From positions 1,054,001 to 1,118,000 of the forward strand of contig JAXLRM010000003.1 in the NCBI GenBank assembly GCA_046331095.1: a DNA stretch of 64,000 nt. Reading direction: 5' to 3'. Positions 54,114-62,400 of the stretch are shown piece by piece (the first letter of the stretch is position 1; each line of letters starts with the position of its first letter). The notes beneath the pieces are model-generated. The model was not told where the DNA came from. It worked only from the letters and a program-made list of their open reading frames with translations, and did no database searches. Source of the stretch: JAIBAC01 sp046331095 (GTDB lineage Bacteria > Actinomycetota > Acidimicrobiia > UBA2766). The translations under genes and the position numbers were made by a program.

Positions 54114-54608
54114 ATGACACAACTCGACGATCTCTACAAGGAGATCATCCTCGACCACTATCGGCGCCCGCGGCACAAAGGTGCACTGCCGGTACCGCCT
54201 GCGCGCCGCGGCCACGGATACAACCCGCTCTGCGGCGACGAGGTGACCGTCACGGTCGTCGTCGAGGACGGACGTGTGGCCGACGTGAACTTCGAGGGGC
54301 GTGGCTGCGCGATCAGTCAGGCCTCTGCTTCGATGATGAGCGAGCTGGTCAAGGGCCAGCCCCTGGAGACCGTCGCCGAGGAGTTCGACCGGTTCCGGTC
54401 GATGCTGGGTGTCGACACCACCGGCCCCGACGGTGGCGCGGGCGTCGCGTTCGAGGTGGGTGGCGAGCCTGGGCGTCAACTCGGCGATGCCGAGGCCCTC
54501 CAGGGCGTGCGGGACTTCCCGAGCAGGGTCAAGTGCGCCACGCTGTCGTGGAACACGCTCACGGGGGCGATCGCGGGCGAGGGCGAGTTCAGCGAGACCG
54601 ACACCTGA
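54114..54608 (+). CDS. sufU: SufU Fe-S assembly / sulfur-transfer protein
   Basis: A 164-residue SufU: LDDLYKEIILDHYRRPRHKG, zinc/sulfur ligands in NPLCGDEV (Cys40, Asp42), GCAISQASASMM (Cys65) and VKCATLSW. The region between Cys65 and the last Cys has the SufU-type insertion. It accepts sulfur from SufS, encoded 8 kb away, instead of being adjacent as usual. ATG 54114 is followed directly by the conserved start. Confidence 0.94.
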   Translation: MTQLDDLYKEIILDHYRRPRHKGALPVPPARRGHGYNPLCGDEVTVTVVVEDGRVADVNFEGRGCAISQASASMMSELVKGQPLETVAEEFDRFRSMLGVDTTGPDGGAGVAFEVGGEPGRQLGDAEALQGVRDFPSRVKCATLSWNTLTGAIAGEGEFSETDT

Positions 54609-54768
54609 CCGTTCGCGGCGGCCTGGCGGGGGGGCTCCAGGGGTTGGCGGGGGGGCTCCAGGGGTTGGCGAGGGGGCTCCCGGGGTTGGCGAGGGGCTCC
54701 CGGGGTTGGCGAGGGGCTCCCGGGGTTGGAGAACTGCAGCGCCCGAAAGCGCGTCCCTGGTTCTCCAA
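54609..54768. repeat. ~21-bp tandem repeats ending in an inverted repeat
   Basis: Five to six imperfect units of GGGGTTGGCGAGGGGCTCCC (20-23 bp) run to about 54725, followed by TTGGAGAAC (54726-54734) and GTTCTCCAA (54760-54768), a 9-bp-arm inverted repeat with a 25-nt loop. More TTCTCCAA copies follow to 54830. It lies between convergent sufU and PLDc_N genes. Confidence 0.82.
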
Positions 54769-54851
54769 ACTCGCTCAGGTGGCCGGATCCTTCTCCAACC
54801 TCCCCACGTTGGCCGTTCTCTTCTCCAAGTGGGGACCTGGCGACCGGTGGG

Positions 54852-55211
54852 TCAGGCGAGCGGACCCTGGGACGGGTAGCCGGGCTGGGACGGCGGCGGG
54901 GGCAGGGCCTGCTGGGGGTAGTACCCGTAGGGCTGTGGTGGCGGCACGTACAGGAGACCACGCGCCGCGAGGTCGGCCTCTATCGCCTTGAGCCTCTTGC
55001 GCTGGGAGAACCAGTAGATGAGCGCCCCGATCCCGCCCGCGAGCACGATGACGAGGATCCACATGGTCTTGTCGGTCCCCGCGTAGCGCCAGACGGGCTC
55101 CGGGTAGCGCAGCACCTCGACGAGGGAGAGGATCCAGAGCACGAGCGTCACGATCGCGAATGCCATGAGAGCCAGCCAGAAGACCCCGAAGAGCACGAAG
55201 ATGCCGCTCAC
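54852..55211 (-). CDS. PLDc_N domain membrane protein
   Basis: A 119-residue protein with two TM helices (about 5-30 and 48-66) matching the phospholipase D-nuclease N-terminal type: WILSLVEVLRYPEPVW, then MWILVIVLAGGIGALIYWF. A Pro/Tyr-rich tail (PPPQPYGYYPQQ) resembles that of the nearby RDD protein. GTG start with TAACTT ending 6 nt before it, a leaderless arrangement. No phospholipase catalytic domain is present; role unknown. Confidence 0.78.
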   Translation of the reverse strand: MSGIFVLFGVFWLALMAFAIVTLVLWILSLVEVLRYPEPVWRYAGTDKTMWILVIVLAGGIGALIYWFSQRKRLKAIEADLAARGLLYVPPPQPYGYYPQQALPPPPSQPGYPSQGPLA

Positions 55212-55266
55212 GAAGCGAAGTTACCAAGTCCCGGCGCGGCGCCCGACCAGCCGGGCGGCGCTGCGT

Positions 55267-56061
55267 CTAGAGACCCAGGGCGGAGAAGGGATCCGCGCCG
55301 CCGCCGCCGCCGGCTCCGCCGCCGCCGCCGTCGTCGGGGCGGAAGGCGTCGTAGCCGGTCTCCTCGACGCTGGTGGCGAGCTCGGGGCCACCGGAGGCCA
55401 CCACACGCCCGTCCACCAACACGTGCGCGTGAGTGGCGGGGATGTGCTCGAGGATCCGCACGTAGTGGGTGATCAGGAGGACGCCCATGCCGTGGTCGTG
55501 TACGCGTGCGAGCACGGCGTCGGAGACGTCACGGATCCCGTCGACGTCGAGACCGCTGTCGATCTCGTCGAGGACGGCGTAGCGGGGCGCGAGCAACTCG
55601 AGCTGGAGCGTCTCACAACGCTTCTTCTCGCCGCCCGAGAGGCCGGTGTTGAGGCTGCGGTCGAGGGCGGTACCGATCCCGAGACGCGCAGCGGCCGCCG
55701 CGACCTCGTCACCCTCTACCGTGGCGGGATCGTGGCCGAGGCCCGCGGCAGCTTCGCGCAGGAACGTCCGGAACCCGACGCCCGGCACTTCCACGGGATA
55801 CTGGAACGCGACGAACAAGCCTGCGGCGGCGCGCTCGTGGGTGGCGAGCGAGAGCAGGTCGACGCCGTCGAGGGTCGCCGCCCCCGCCGTGCACGTGTAG
55901 CCGGGACGGCCTGCGAGCACGTGGGTCAACGTCGACTTGCCCGAGCCGTTGGGGCCCATGAGCGCGTGCACCTCGCCGGGGCCGACTTCGAGGTCGATCC
56001 CACGCAGGACTTCGCGCGCGCCGGGACCGGCGACGAGGCCCGCGATCGAGAGCCCGCTCAC
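55267..56061 (-). CDS. sufC: SufC Fe-S assembly ATPase (copy 2)
   Basis: A 264-residue SufC paralogue: MGPNGSGKSTLTH, AFQYPVEVPG, SGGEKKRCETLQL and YAVLDEIDSGLD. Compared with copy 1 it diverges strongly outside the motifs and ends in a Gly-rich tail (DDGGGGGAGGGGG, then ADPFSALGL). GTG start overlapping the Rieske gene stop (GTGA). The sufD-Rieske-sufC order matches the core of actinobacterial suf operons, so this is probably the SufD partner. Confidence 0.9.
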   Translation of the reverse strand: MSGLSIAGLVAGPGAREVLRGIDLEVGPGEVHALMGPNGSGKSTLTHVLAGRPGYTCTAGAATLDGVDLLSLATHERAAAGLFVAFQYPVEVPGVGFRTFLREAAAGLGHDPATVEGDEVAAAAARLGIGTALDRSLNTGLSGGEKKRCETLQLELLAPRYAVLDEIDSGLDVDGIRDVSDAVLARVHDHGMGVLLITHYVRILEHIPATHAHVLVDGRVVASGGPELATSVEETGYDAFRPDDGGGGGAGGGGGADPFSALGL

Positions 56062-56390
56062 ACCGACTCCTCGCGCCGCATGAGCCAGACCGAGCCACTC
56101 GGGTCGACCTCGGCGTCGTAGACGGCAACGGGCTTCGTGGCGGGGAGGCTCAGGGCCGCTCCCGTCTCGAGGTCGAACGTGGAGCCGTGGCGCGGGCATT
56201 CGATCTCGAGGTCCTCCTCGTAGACGGCTCCCTCGGAGAGCGACGCGTCCTCGTGGCTGCAACGATCGGCGAGGGCGTAGACGTCGTCGCCGATCCGCAC
56301 CAGGACGACGGCGATGCCGTCGACGGCGACCTTGAGGGGGACCCCCGGTTCGAGGTCCGCGAGGGCGGCGACCTCGCTGCGGTGACTCAT
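56058..56390 (-). CDS. Rieske [2Fe-2S] ferredoxin (SUF operon type)
   Basis: A 110-residue Rieske protein with both cluster motifs: CSHEDASL (Cys-x-His) and CPRHGSTF (Cys-x-x-His). It resembles the non-haem oxygenase-type ferredoxin found between sufD and sufC in actinobacteria. ATG overlaps the sufD stop (ATGA), and its own stop overlaps the sufC start. Likely an electron donor in cluster assembly; its exact role is not established. Confidence 0.92.
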   Translation of the reverse strand: MSHRSEVAALADLEPGVPLKVAVDGIAVVLVRIGDDVYALADRCSHEDASLSEGAVYEEDLEIECPRHGSTFDLETGAALSLPATKPVAVYDAEVDPSGSVWLMRREESV

Positions 56391-57691
56391 GGCTCGCCTC
56401 TGAGCAGGGCGAGGCGGCGACCGACCTCGGCGACCACGTGGTCACCGACACCGGGGACCGGGATGCGTCCGGCAACGTCGGCGAAGAACCCGTCGACCAC
56501 CAGGTGTTCGGCCCGCGCCGGCGGTATCCCGCGTGCGGCCAGGTAGTAGAGCTGGTCCTCGTCGGGCGGCCCCCCGCTGCTCGCGTGACCACACTTGACG
56601 TCGTGGTCGAGGATCTCGAGGTTGGGGATGTTCGCCGCATGTGCCTCGTCGGACAGGAGCAGGAAGTGGCTCGCCTGGTGGGCGTCGGACCCGGATGCAC
56701 CGGCCTCGATACGGATCAAACCGCTGAAGACGGCGCCGGCCCGGTCCCAGGCCGCCCCGCGGTAGAGGAGGTCGCTCGTGCAGTCTCGGCCCTCGTGGTG
56801 CTGGGTCGCGCGGAAGTCGACGTGGCGCTCGCCGTCGGCGACGTAGACACCGAGAGCGTCGGCGCTCGAGCCGTCGCCGCGCAGCTCCGTGGCCGTGCGC
56901 ATCCTGTGGGTGCGACCACCGAGCGCCGCTGCCGTGGTGGAGATGCGTGCGTCACGGCCGAGGTGGGCGCTCTGGGTCGCGACGAACGTGGCAGAGTCGG
57001 CAAGCTCCTGCAGTGCGACGTGGTCGAGGCGGGCGCCGTCGGCGACGTCGATCTCGACGACGGACGCGGTGAGCGATCCTGCCGCGTCGGCAGGACCGGC
57101 CCAGATCTCCACGATCGTGACCTCCGCGAGCCGCCCGACGCTCACAAACGTACGCGGGAACGACGCCGCGGACGCCGGTGCGCACCAGTGCACGACGACG
57201 ATCGCGCCTTCGGGACGCGCCTCGGCTGCGACGCGGACGGCGACACCACCCGAGAAGTGCGCAGCGTTGAGCGCGCAGAACAAATCGGAGCCTGCACCGA
57301 CGATCGTGCCCACCGCGGGTGCCATCGGATCCGTAGCGGCGAGGGAGTCGAGCGGCTCGACCCCGACATCGTCGGGGCCTGCTTCGATGACACGTGCGCC
57401 GCCGTCCCACGCGGCCACGAGGGCGCAACGGCGGCCGGCGGCGGACGCCAGCGCGATGACGTCCTCGTCGCGCGGTGCCGTCGCACCCACCACGAGGTCT
57501 TCGAAGGGGATCCGTCCCGTGTCGGTGTGGCGCCACTGCTCGTCCGTGCGCTGCGGGAACGGGAGCTCGGCGGCAGCGGCGCGGCCGACGGCACGCAGCC
57601 TCCCGATCCACTCCGGACCCGCACCGGGGCCAGTCACGCTGAAGGGATCGGGCACGGCCGGATTCTCACCACCGGGGACTCCCAGGGTCAA
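56387..57691 (-). CDS. sufD: SufD Fe-S assembly scaffold protein
   Basis: A 434-residue SufBD-family protein. An N-terminal helical segment (ELPFPQRTDEQWRHTDTGRIPF) precedes the beta-helix core; the C-terminal hallmark SDEAHAANIPNLEILDHDVKC (read as PNLEILDHDVKCGHAS) and RGIPPARAEHLVVDGF is clear. It lacks SufB-type cysteines in the core, so it is SufD. No sufB occurs in the window. Start: TTG 57691 overlaps the preceding stop (TTGA); GTG 57655 with GAGAAT 6 nt upstream is an alternative. Confidence 0.9.
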   Translation of the reverse strand: MTLGVPGGENPAVPDPFSVTGPGAGPEWIGRLRAVGRAAAAELPFPQRTDEQWRHTDTGRIPFEDLVVGATAPRDEDVIALASAAGRRCALVAAWDGGARVIEAGPDDVGVEPLDSLAATDPMAPAVGTIVGAGSDLFCALNAAHFSGGVAVRVAAEARPEGAIVVVHWCAPASAASFPRTFVSVGRLAEVTIVEIWAGPADAAGSLTASVVEIDVADGARLDHVALQELADSATFVATQSAHLGRDARISTTAAALGGRTHRMRTATELRGDGSSADALGVYVADGERHVDFRATQHHEGRDCTSDLLYRGAAWDRAGAVFSGLIRIEAGASGSDAHQASHFLLLSDEAHAANIPNLEILDHDVKCGHASSGGPPDEDQLYYLAARGIPPARAEHLVVDGFFADVAGRIPVPGVGDHVVAEVGRRLALLRGEP

Positions 57692-58866
57692 GGTGCGGCA
57701 CCCCGCAGCGGTAGGTCGAGCCAGATGCGCACCGCCTCGCCGTCCGCTGCTGCTCCGATGGCGCCACCGTGGCCGCGTGCGACGGCGGTGGCAGCCGCGA
57801 TCGCCAGCGGCGCGCGCCCGGACAACACGACGTCCTCGCCTCCCGCCGCCACTGCGCGCACGAGTGCGTCGAGGCGCGCCGCCTCTTGTGCGCCGACGAC
57901 GGCGGCAACTCCGACGCGCCCGTAGGTATCACTGGTTGCCGCTCCCACGGTCACGCGAGATCCCGTCGCCCCGACGACGCGGGCGAGGCCGGCAACCACG
58001 GCGGCGAGGTCGGACGCGTCCGCTCCGCGCGGCACGGCACCCTCGACGGCGGGATCCACCGCGAGCTCGACGCCGGGGCCGAGGCTGTCGACGACCATGT
58101 CCGTGAACTGCCGGGGCGGCACGGGTGCCGGCGCAGTCGCCGACGATGTCGCCGCAGGGACCCCGGTCACGCGCGCGATGTCGTCGACGGCACCCGCCAG
58201 GGACAACGCCTGCCGCTCGATCACCTCGTGGTACCGATGCCTGTCGACGCGACCGAGGCGGTGTTCGGAGCGGATCAACGTGCGGGCAGCGCCGGTGATC
58301 ACCGCGATCTCGTCCCCCAACTCGGCGAGCAGGGCCGGTCCCAGCGGGGGGCCCTGGGTAGGCGGTCGATGCTGCTCGGCGTCATCGATGACCGAGGCGC
58401 ACAGCCGTGCGGCGACGGCGAGGGAGTCCATGTCGCGAGGAGTGACGACGGCGGGGGGACCGGGGCGGAATACTGCGAGCACGGCGAGCAACCGGGACGG
58501 GGTCCCGAACGCGACCGCCGCGGCGGAGGTGCCGGGTCCCGTGGACACCTCCCCCAGGAGGACGGGCCGGCCGGGCGCGAGCTCGCGGCGGGTCGCATCG
58601 GTCTCGAGTGCCGCAGACACCGCTGCCAGGTCGGATCGTGGCGGCGGCGGTTGCCCACCCCCGGCGCGAAGCTCGAAGCCGGCACCGGCACGCCAGACCC
58701 ACACGGCCCAACCCGCGTCAGTCAGGACGGCATCGCACCAGTGACCCGCCGCCTCGGTGAACGCGCCGGCTTCGCCGTAACGCACCGCCTCCACGAGTTG
58801 CGCGCACGCGCCGGCGATCTCGGCCGCCGAAGCCTCGGGCCTCCCCTGCCTGCGCCCGGTCCCCAT
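57688..58866 (-). CDS. Degenerate histidine-kinase-like protein, suf operon
   Basis: A 392-residue protein. Residues about 20-165 look like a GAF-type sensor; about 185-240 resemble a DHp helical hairpin, but the acceptor histidine is missing (LGDEIAVITGAARTLI). The C-terminal part ends like a HATPase (PLAIAAATAVARGHGGAIG, then IWLDLPLRG) yet has no N box or DxGxG. It appears to be a pseudokinase. ATG 58866 has TACCGT 7 nt upstream, so the operon with sufD, Rieske and sufC probably begins here. It occupies the place where sufR/sufB often stand. Function inferred only. Confidence 0.62.
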   Translation of the reverse strand: MGTGRRQGRPEASAAEIAGACAQLVEAVRYGEAGAFTEAAGHWCDAVLTDAGWAVWVWRAGAGFELRAGGGQPPPPRSDLAAVSAALETDATRRELAPGRPVLLGEVSTGPGTSAAAVAFGTPSRLLAVLAVFRPGPPAVVTPRDMDSLAVAARLCASVIDDAEQHRPPTQGPPLGPALLAELGDEIAVITGAARTLIRSEHRLGRVDRHRYHEVIERQALSLAGAVDDIARVTGVPAATSSATAPAPVPPRQFTDMVVDSLGPGVELAVDPAVEGAVPRGADASDLAAVVAGLARVVGATGSRVTVGAATSDTYGRVGVAAVVGAQEAARLDALVRAVAAGGEDVVLSGRAPLAIAAATAVARGHGGAIGAAADGEAVRIWLDLPLRGAAP

Positions 58867-58914
58867 GTCTGGAACGGTAGCGGACGCGCATATCAGGCAG
58901 TTCCTCCCGGTTCA

Positions 58915-59718
58915 TCACACCGGTGGAACGAGGTCGGCTGGATCGGCGCTGGGCTTGTACCAGACTCCGTCGAGGGTCAGGTCGGGCATGACGGCTCGCA
59001 AGGGGACGCCCTCGGCGGTCACGCACACCTCGATCAACCCGAGGTCGGTGGCTGCCGTGACCGGTTCGGCGCGGATGCAGTTGACCGGGACCCCGACGAT
59101 GTCGCTCTGGTACGTCTCGGTGTCGAACGCACCGGGGTTCTGCGCGACGAGTCCGAGGAAGTACAGCAGCACTTCCGCACCGGCAGGCCGGGAAGTGGGC
59201 GGCGCGCTCTTGCAGTCCCACTCGGCGATCTTCGTGCACGTGGTCGAGGTGTCGCCTTCGACGAACTGCGCCCCGACGGCGGAGCCCGCCCGCATCTCGA
59301 TCTTCTGGCGGCTCGGCGTGTGCACGATCGTCAGGAAGGTCTCCCCCGGCACCGCGCTCACGCTCTTGCCACGAATCCGGTAGGCGACGCTGTAGTCCTC
59401 TTGTTGCACGCGCGTGACCAACGCGATGAAGTCCATGGCAACCGGGCCGACCGCGACGGCCGCGAGCGCGGCAGGTGATGTGTTTGCGGCGGATGCACCC
59501 AGCGATGTGAACGCTGACAGGAACGAGTTCGGATCCTTGGCGTTGCGGACGGCGTCGTAGCTGTCCGGGGGGATCAGAGGCGCGCGGGTCGTCGTCGTCT
59601 CACCCGCGCCCTTGCCGCCGATGCGGGACGCGTCGCCGCCGTCGCTGCACGAAACGGTGACGGCAGCCACGACGGCACACAGGGCCACCACTGCGATGCG
59701 GACACGTCTGGGGGGCAT
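58915..59718 (-). CDS. Putative secreted lipoprotein
   Basis: A 267-residue protein with a twin-basic signal sequence and lipobox VTVSC (Cys24), followed by a short Thr-rich linker and a globular domain. Paired cysteines (TTCTKIAEWDC; VNCIRAE; IEVCVTAEGVP) may form disulfides. The C-terminal pattern Cys-x2-Thr/Ala-GVPL also occurs in the next lipoprotein upstream (59811-60632), suggesting distant paralogues. Anchored outside the membrane; function unknown. Confidence 0.75.
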   Translation of the reverse strand: MPPRRVRIAVVALCAVVAAVTVSCSDGGDASRIGGKGAGETTTTRAPLIPPDSYDAVRNAKDPNSFLSAFTSLGASAANTSPAALAAVAVGPVAMDFIALVTRVQQEDYSVAYRIRGKSVSAVPGETFLTIVHTPSRQKIEMRAGSAVGAQFVEGDTSTTCTKIAEWDCKSAPPTSRPAGAEVLLYFLGLVAQNPGAFDTETYQSDIVGVPVNCIRAEPVTAATDLGLIEVCVTAEGVPLRAVMPDLTLDGVWYKPSADPADLVPPV

Positions 59719-59810
59719 GGTTCGGGGCTGCGTTCTCGAGGTGTCCGGGTGCGGGTCCGCGACGAGGCTCACCGCATCCCCGACCGCACAGCTATTCGGC
59801 CGACTCACCA

Positions 59811-60632
59811 CTAGTTGACCTGCCCTCCGGCGCCGCCCCCCTGCGAGCCGGGTGGCTGCGGCACCGGGATGGTGACGTTGGGTGGGCCGGCCTCGACGGG
59901 TGCGGGGGGCTCGAACGCGTCGGACGCGACGTCGGTGCGGTAGGACCTCGCCTCCGCGCGGAACAGGATCTCGCTCCCTTCCGCCCTGGAGAACTCGACG
60001 AGCAGGGGAACGCCCGTGCGCGCCACGCACAGGGTTGCGGCAGTGCCCACACGCCGCTGAAGGTCGGGATCCATCGCATCCGGCGACGTCGCAGCGCCGA
60101 CTGCGCAGTCGGCGTCGTGTCCGCCGATCTCGCGGCCGGCGGTGGTCCACGCGAACCAGCGCTGGTTCGCCCTGAACGTGTCGAAGACCGCGAGGAGGTC
60201 GCCGTAGTCGAGTACGGCAGGTGCCCGATCGAAGTAACCCGTCGCGCTGTAGCAGTGCCACTGACCGGCCGTCAGCCCACAGGCCGTCAGGTCGGGGTCG
60301 ACGCCGACGAAGGCGACCCCGCGGCTTTCGGTGTCGTCGACGAAACGCGCGGCTCGCTGTGGCAGGTCCTGGGCCACGGTCAGCGATCCGGTGTCGCTCC
60401 CGGCGATCGCGGGCGCGTAGAAGTCGTACACCGCTGTGAAGGTCTGGCCGCGGCTGCCTGCTGCCAGGGCGTCGACCGCCTCGAAGACCTCGGTGTGCTC
60501 GCCGGCGGGCAGCGTCGAGGCCGCGGTTTGCGACACCGCCACCGTTGTCTCCGCGGCGTCGCCCGAGCCCGAGCTGCACGCCGCTGCGACGACGACACAC
60601 GCCGAGAGAACCGCCACGCCGTACTTGACCAT
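59811..60632 (-). CDS. Putative secreted lipoprotein
   Basis: A 273-residue protein with signal MVKYGVAVLSACVVVAAAC (lipidated Cys19), a Ser/Thr/Ala linker and a domain with cysteines in TACGLTAGQWHC and DADCAV. It ends with a Pro/Gly-rich tail. TAGTGT lies 9 nt before the ATG. It shares size, cysteine spacing and the CVxRTGVPL-like motif with the following lipoprotein, so the two are probably a diverged tandem pair. Confidence 0.75.
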   Translation of the reverse strand: MVKYGVAVLSACVVVAAACSSGSGDAAETTVAVSQTAASTLPAGEHTEVFEAVDALAAGSRGQTFTAVYDFYAPAIAGSDTGSLTVAQDLPQRAARFVDDTESRGVAFVGVDPDLTACGLTAGQWHCYSATGYFDRAPAVLDYGDLLAVFDTFRANQRWFAWTTAGREIGGHDADCAVGAATSPDAMDPDLQRRVGTAATLCVARTGVPLLVEFSRAEGSEILFRAEARSYRTDVASDAFEPPAPVEAGPPNVTIPVPQPPGSQGGGAGGQVN

Positions 60633-60714
60633 CGGCGACCGACACTACGCGCCCTGGATCGGGTGGTCGTCGCCGATCCCGACGATCGGGTGGGTCTCCG
60701 CGACGGTCTCCGCG

Positions 60715-60720
60715 TACATT
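60715..60720 (+). promoter_or_regulatory. -10 element for leaderless OctT-like gene
   Basis: TACATT ends 7 nt before GTG 60728 and overlaps the alternative upstream TTG at 60719, arguing against that start. Confidence 0.45.
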
Positions 60721-60727
60721 GCCGCAA

Positions 60728-61495
60728 GTGAACGAGCGTCTGGATCCGATTCGGATCCTCGTCCTGGGCGACAGCCTCTGCTTCCACGGTCCCGACGCGC
60801 GGTTGCGCACCGACGACGAGCGCATGTTCCCCAACGTGATGGCCCGTGACCTCGGCGTCATGTCGGGCCGGCACGCAGAGGCCGTCGTCGTGGCCCGCAG
60901 CGGCTGGAACACCCGCGACCTGTGGGAGCTCGTCACCAAGGACGTCTGGTTGCAGGAGCGCCTCCTCCCGGATGCCGACGTCGTCGTCCTCCACGGCGTC
61001 GGCGCCGACGCGCTGCCCGTGGGCGTGCCCACCTGGGCCAAGGACCTCATCCCCCGCGTCCCGAACCCGGCGCTGCGCAAGCGGCTGCGGCGCCTGTACG
61101 CCCGCCACCACGCGGGTCTGGTCCGCCTCTCGGCCGGCAGGATGCGCATGGTCCCACGGCGCGTCACGCTCGACCTGTGGCCACGCCTCGTCGACATGGT
61201 CCGCTTCTACTCGGGCGCAGCGACCGTGATCGCCTGCGGATGCCCGCCGACGTCGGGGCTGTTGCACGGACGCGTCGATCCGCACTCGGGTGCGGCGACC
61301 GACGACCTCCGCCGCCTCGCCGCCGCCAAGGAGGTTCCCTTCGTCGACCCCCAGGCCCTCTGCGACGTCGCCGCGTACAACCCCGACGGCATCCACTGGG
61401 ACTACGAGTCGCACCGCCGTGTCGGGCAGGCGCTCGCCGACGCCGCGTACCGGTCACTCGCCGCGGCGCCCGAGATCCCGATAGCGGGCCACTAG
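60728..61495 (+). CDS. SGNH hydrolase, OctT-like acyltransferase
   Basis: A 255-residue SGNH/GDSL protein. Block I is VLGDSLCFHGP (catalytic Ser) and the last block NPDGIHWDYESHRRVG holds the Asp-x-x-His dyad. The order SLxFHGP, FPNVMA, ARSGWNTRDLWELVTKD, GVGADALPVGVPTW and DGIHW resembles, as I recall it, the mycobacterial diglucosylglycerate octanoyltransferase OctT, which acylates the precursor of methylglucose lipopolysaccharides. No sugar-pathway gene is adjacent. Family firm, OctT role tentative. Confidence 0.75.
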   Translation: MNERLDPIRILVLGDSLCFHGPDARLRTDDERMFPNVMARDLGVMSGRHAEAVVVARSGWNTRDLWELVTKDVWLQERLLPDADVVVLHGVGADALPVGVPTWAKDLIPRVPNPALRKRLRRLYARHHAGLVRLSAGRMRMVPRRVTLDLWPRLVDMVRFYSGAATVIACGCPPTSGLLHGRVDPHSGAATDDLRRLAAAKEVPFVDPQALCDVAAYNPDGIHWDYESHRRVGQALADAAYRSLAAAPEIPIAGH

Positions 61496-61557
61496 TCACC
61501 GGTGTCGTTACGAGCCGTTCCGGGGTCGGCGGTGGGGTCGGGGGATGGTTCGGGGGG

Positions 61558-62400
61558 TCAGTCCTCGAGGGCGGCGAGAGCTGCTGACGTACACGCGAGC
61601 CGGTACGACGTCCACGCCGTGGACGCGAACGTCGACGCCGACGCCTGGCCCTCAACGACTCCGGCGCCGCGCCATGCGCCGTCATTGGACTGCATCGACT
61701 TCAGACGCCCGACGAGGGCGACCGACAGCGCCCTCGTCTCCGCGCCCACCTTGTCGGCCATCCCTGTGGCGACCAGGGCCGTGGCCCAGGCCACAGCCGC
61801 GATCACCGCCGGTTCCTGCACCGCGTCGACGCCGGCGACGGCGGCGTCCAACCACGACCGTGCAGCCGCGTCGGCCGCGGGATCGCGTGTGGCGAGCGCC
61901 CACTGACGGCAGAAGACCGCGGCCAGGGCGCGCGCATGGAGGTCGCGTACGGTCGTGGCGGCAGCGGCGTCGCGGACCACCCGGGTGGCCACGTGCCCGG
62001 CGGCTTCGACCTCTCCGAGGAAGAGCCAGTGCACACCGACCTGCGCGACACAGTGCAGGTCCTCCCCCGCGACGTCGACCCGGCGCACGAGGTTGCGTCC
62101 GATCGAATGGCTCACGTCGTATCGGAAGAGACGGTGGGCCGCGCCTGCGATGGTCGCCGTCGACTCAGCGGTCAGGTGGGTGCCTGATGCGGGATCGAAC
62201 ACCACGCCCGAGGCTGCGTCGAAGGCGTTCTGCGCGACCCAGATCACGAAGCGAGCAGCGCAAGCTCCGCGCCCGTTCGTTCCCGTGGCCGCGGGAACGG
62301 CCGCGAGATTCTCCAGAGGAACGCCGACCATCGAGCCGCGCGCATGCTGTTGGGACTCGAGCCAGATCGCCGCGGCCCGAGCCGCTGTCGCCGCGATCAA
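61558..62400 (-). CDS. Unknown protein, possible alpha/alpha-toroid fold
   Basis: A 280-residue, largely helical protein. The C-terminal LKSMQSNDGAWRGAG followed by TFASTAWTSYRLA resembles the QW-type repeats of terpenoid-cyclase/prenyltransferase toroids; the N-terminal IWLESQQHARG is a similar but weaker segment. No DDxTA or DxDD catalytic motif was found. TTG start overlaps the stop of the acyl-CoA synthetase gene (TTGA), so the two are coupled. Function unknown. Confidence 0.58.
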   Translation of the reverse strand: MIAATAARAAAIWLESQQHARGSMVGVPLENLAAVPAATGTNGRGACAARFVIWVAQNAFDAASGVVFDPASGTHLTAESTATIAGAAHRLFRYDVSHSIGRNLVRRVDVAGEDLHCVAQVGVHWLFLGEVEAAGHVATRVVRDAAAATTVRDLHARALAAVFCRQWALATRDPAADAAARSWLDAAVAGVDAVQEPAVIAAVAWATALVATGMADKVGAETRALSVALVGRLKSMQSNDGAWRGAGVVEGQASASTFASTAWTSYRLACTSAALAALED

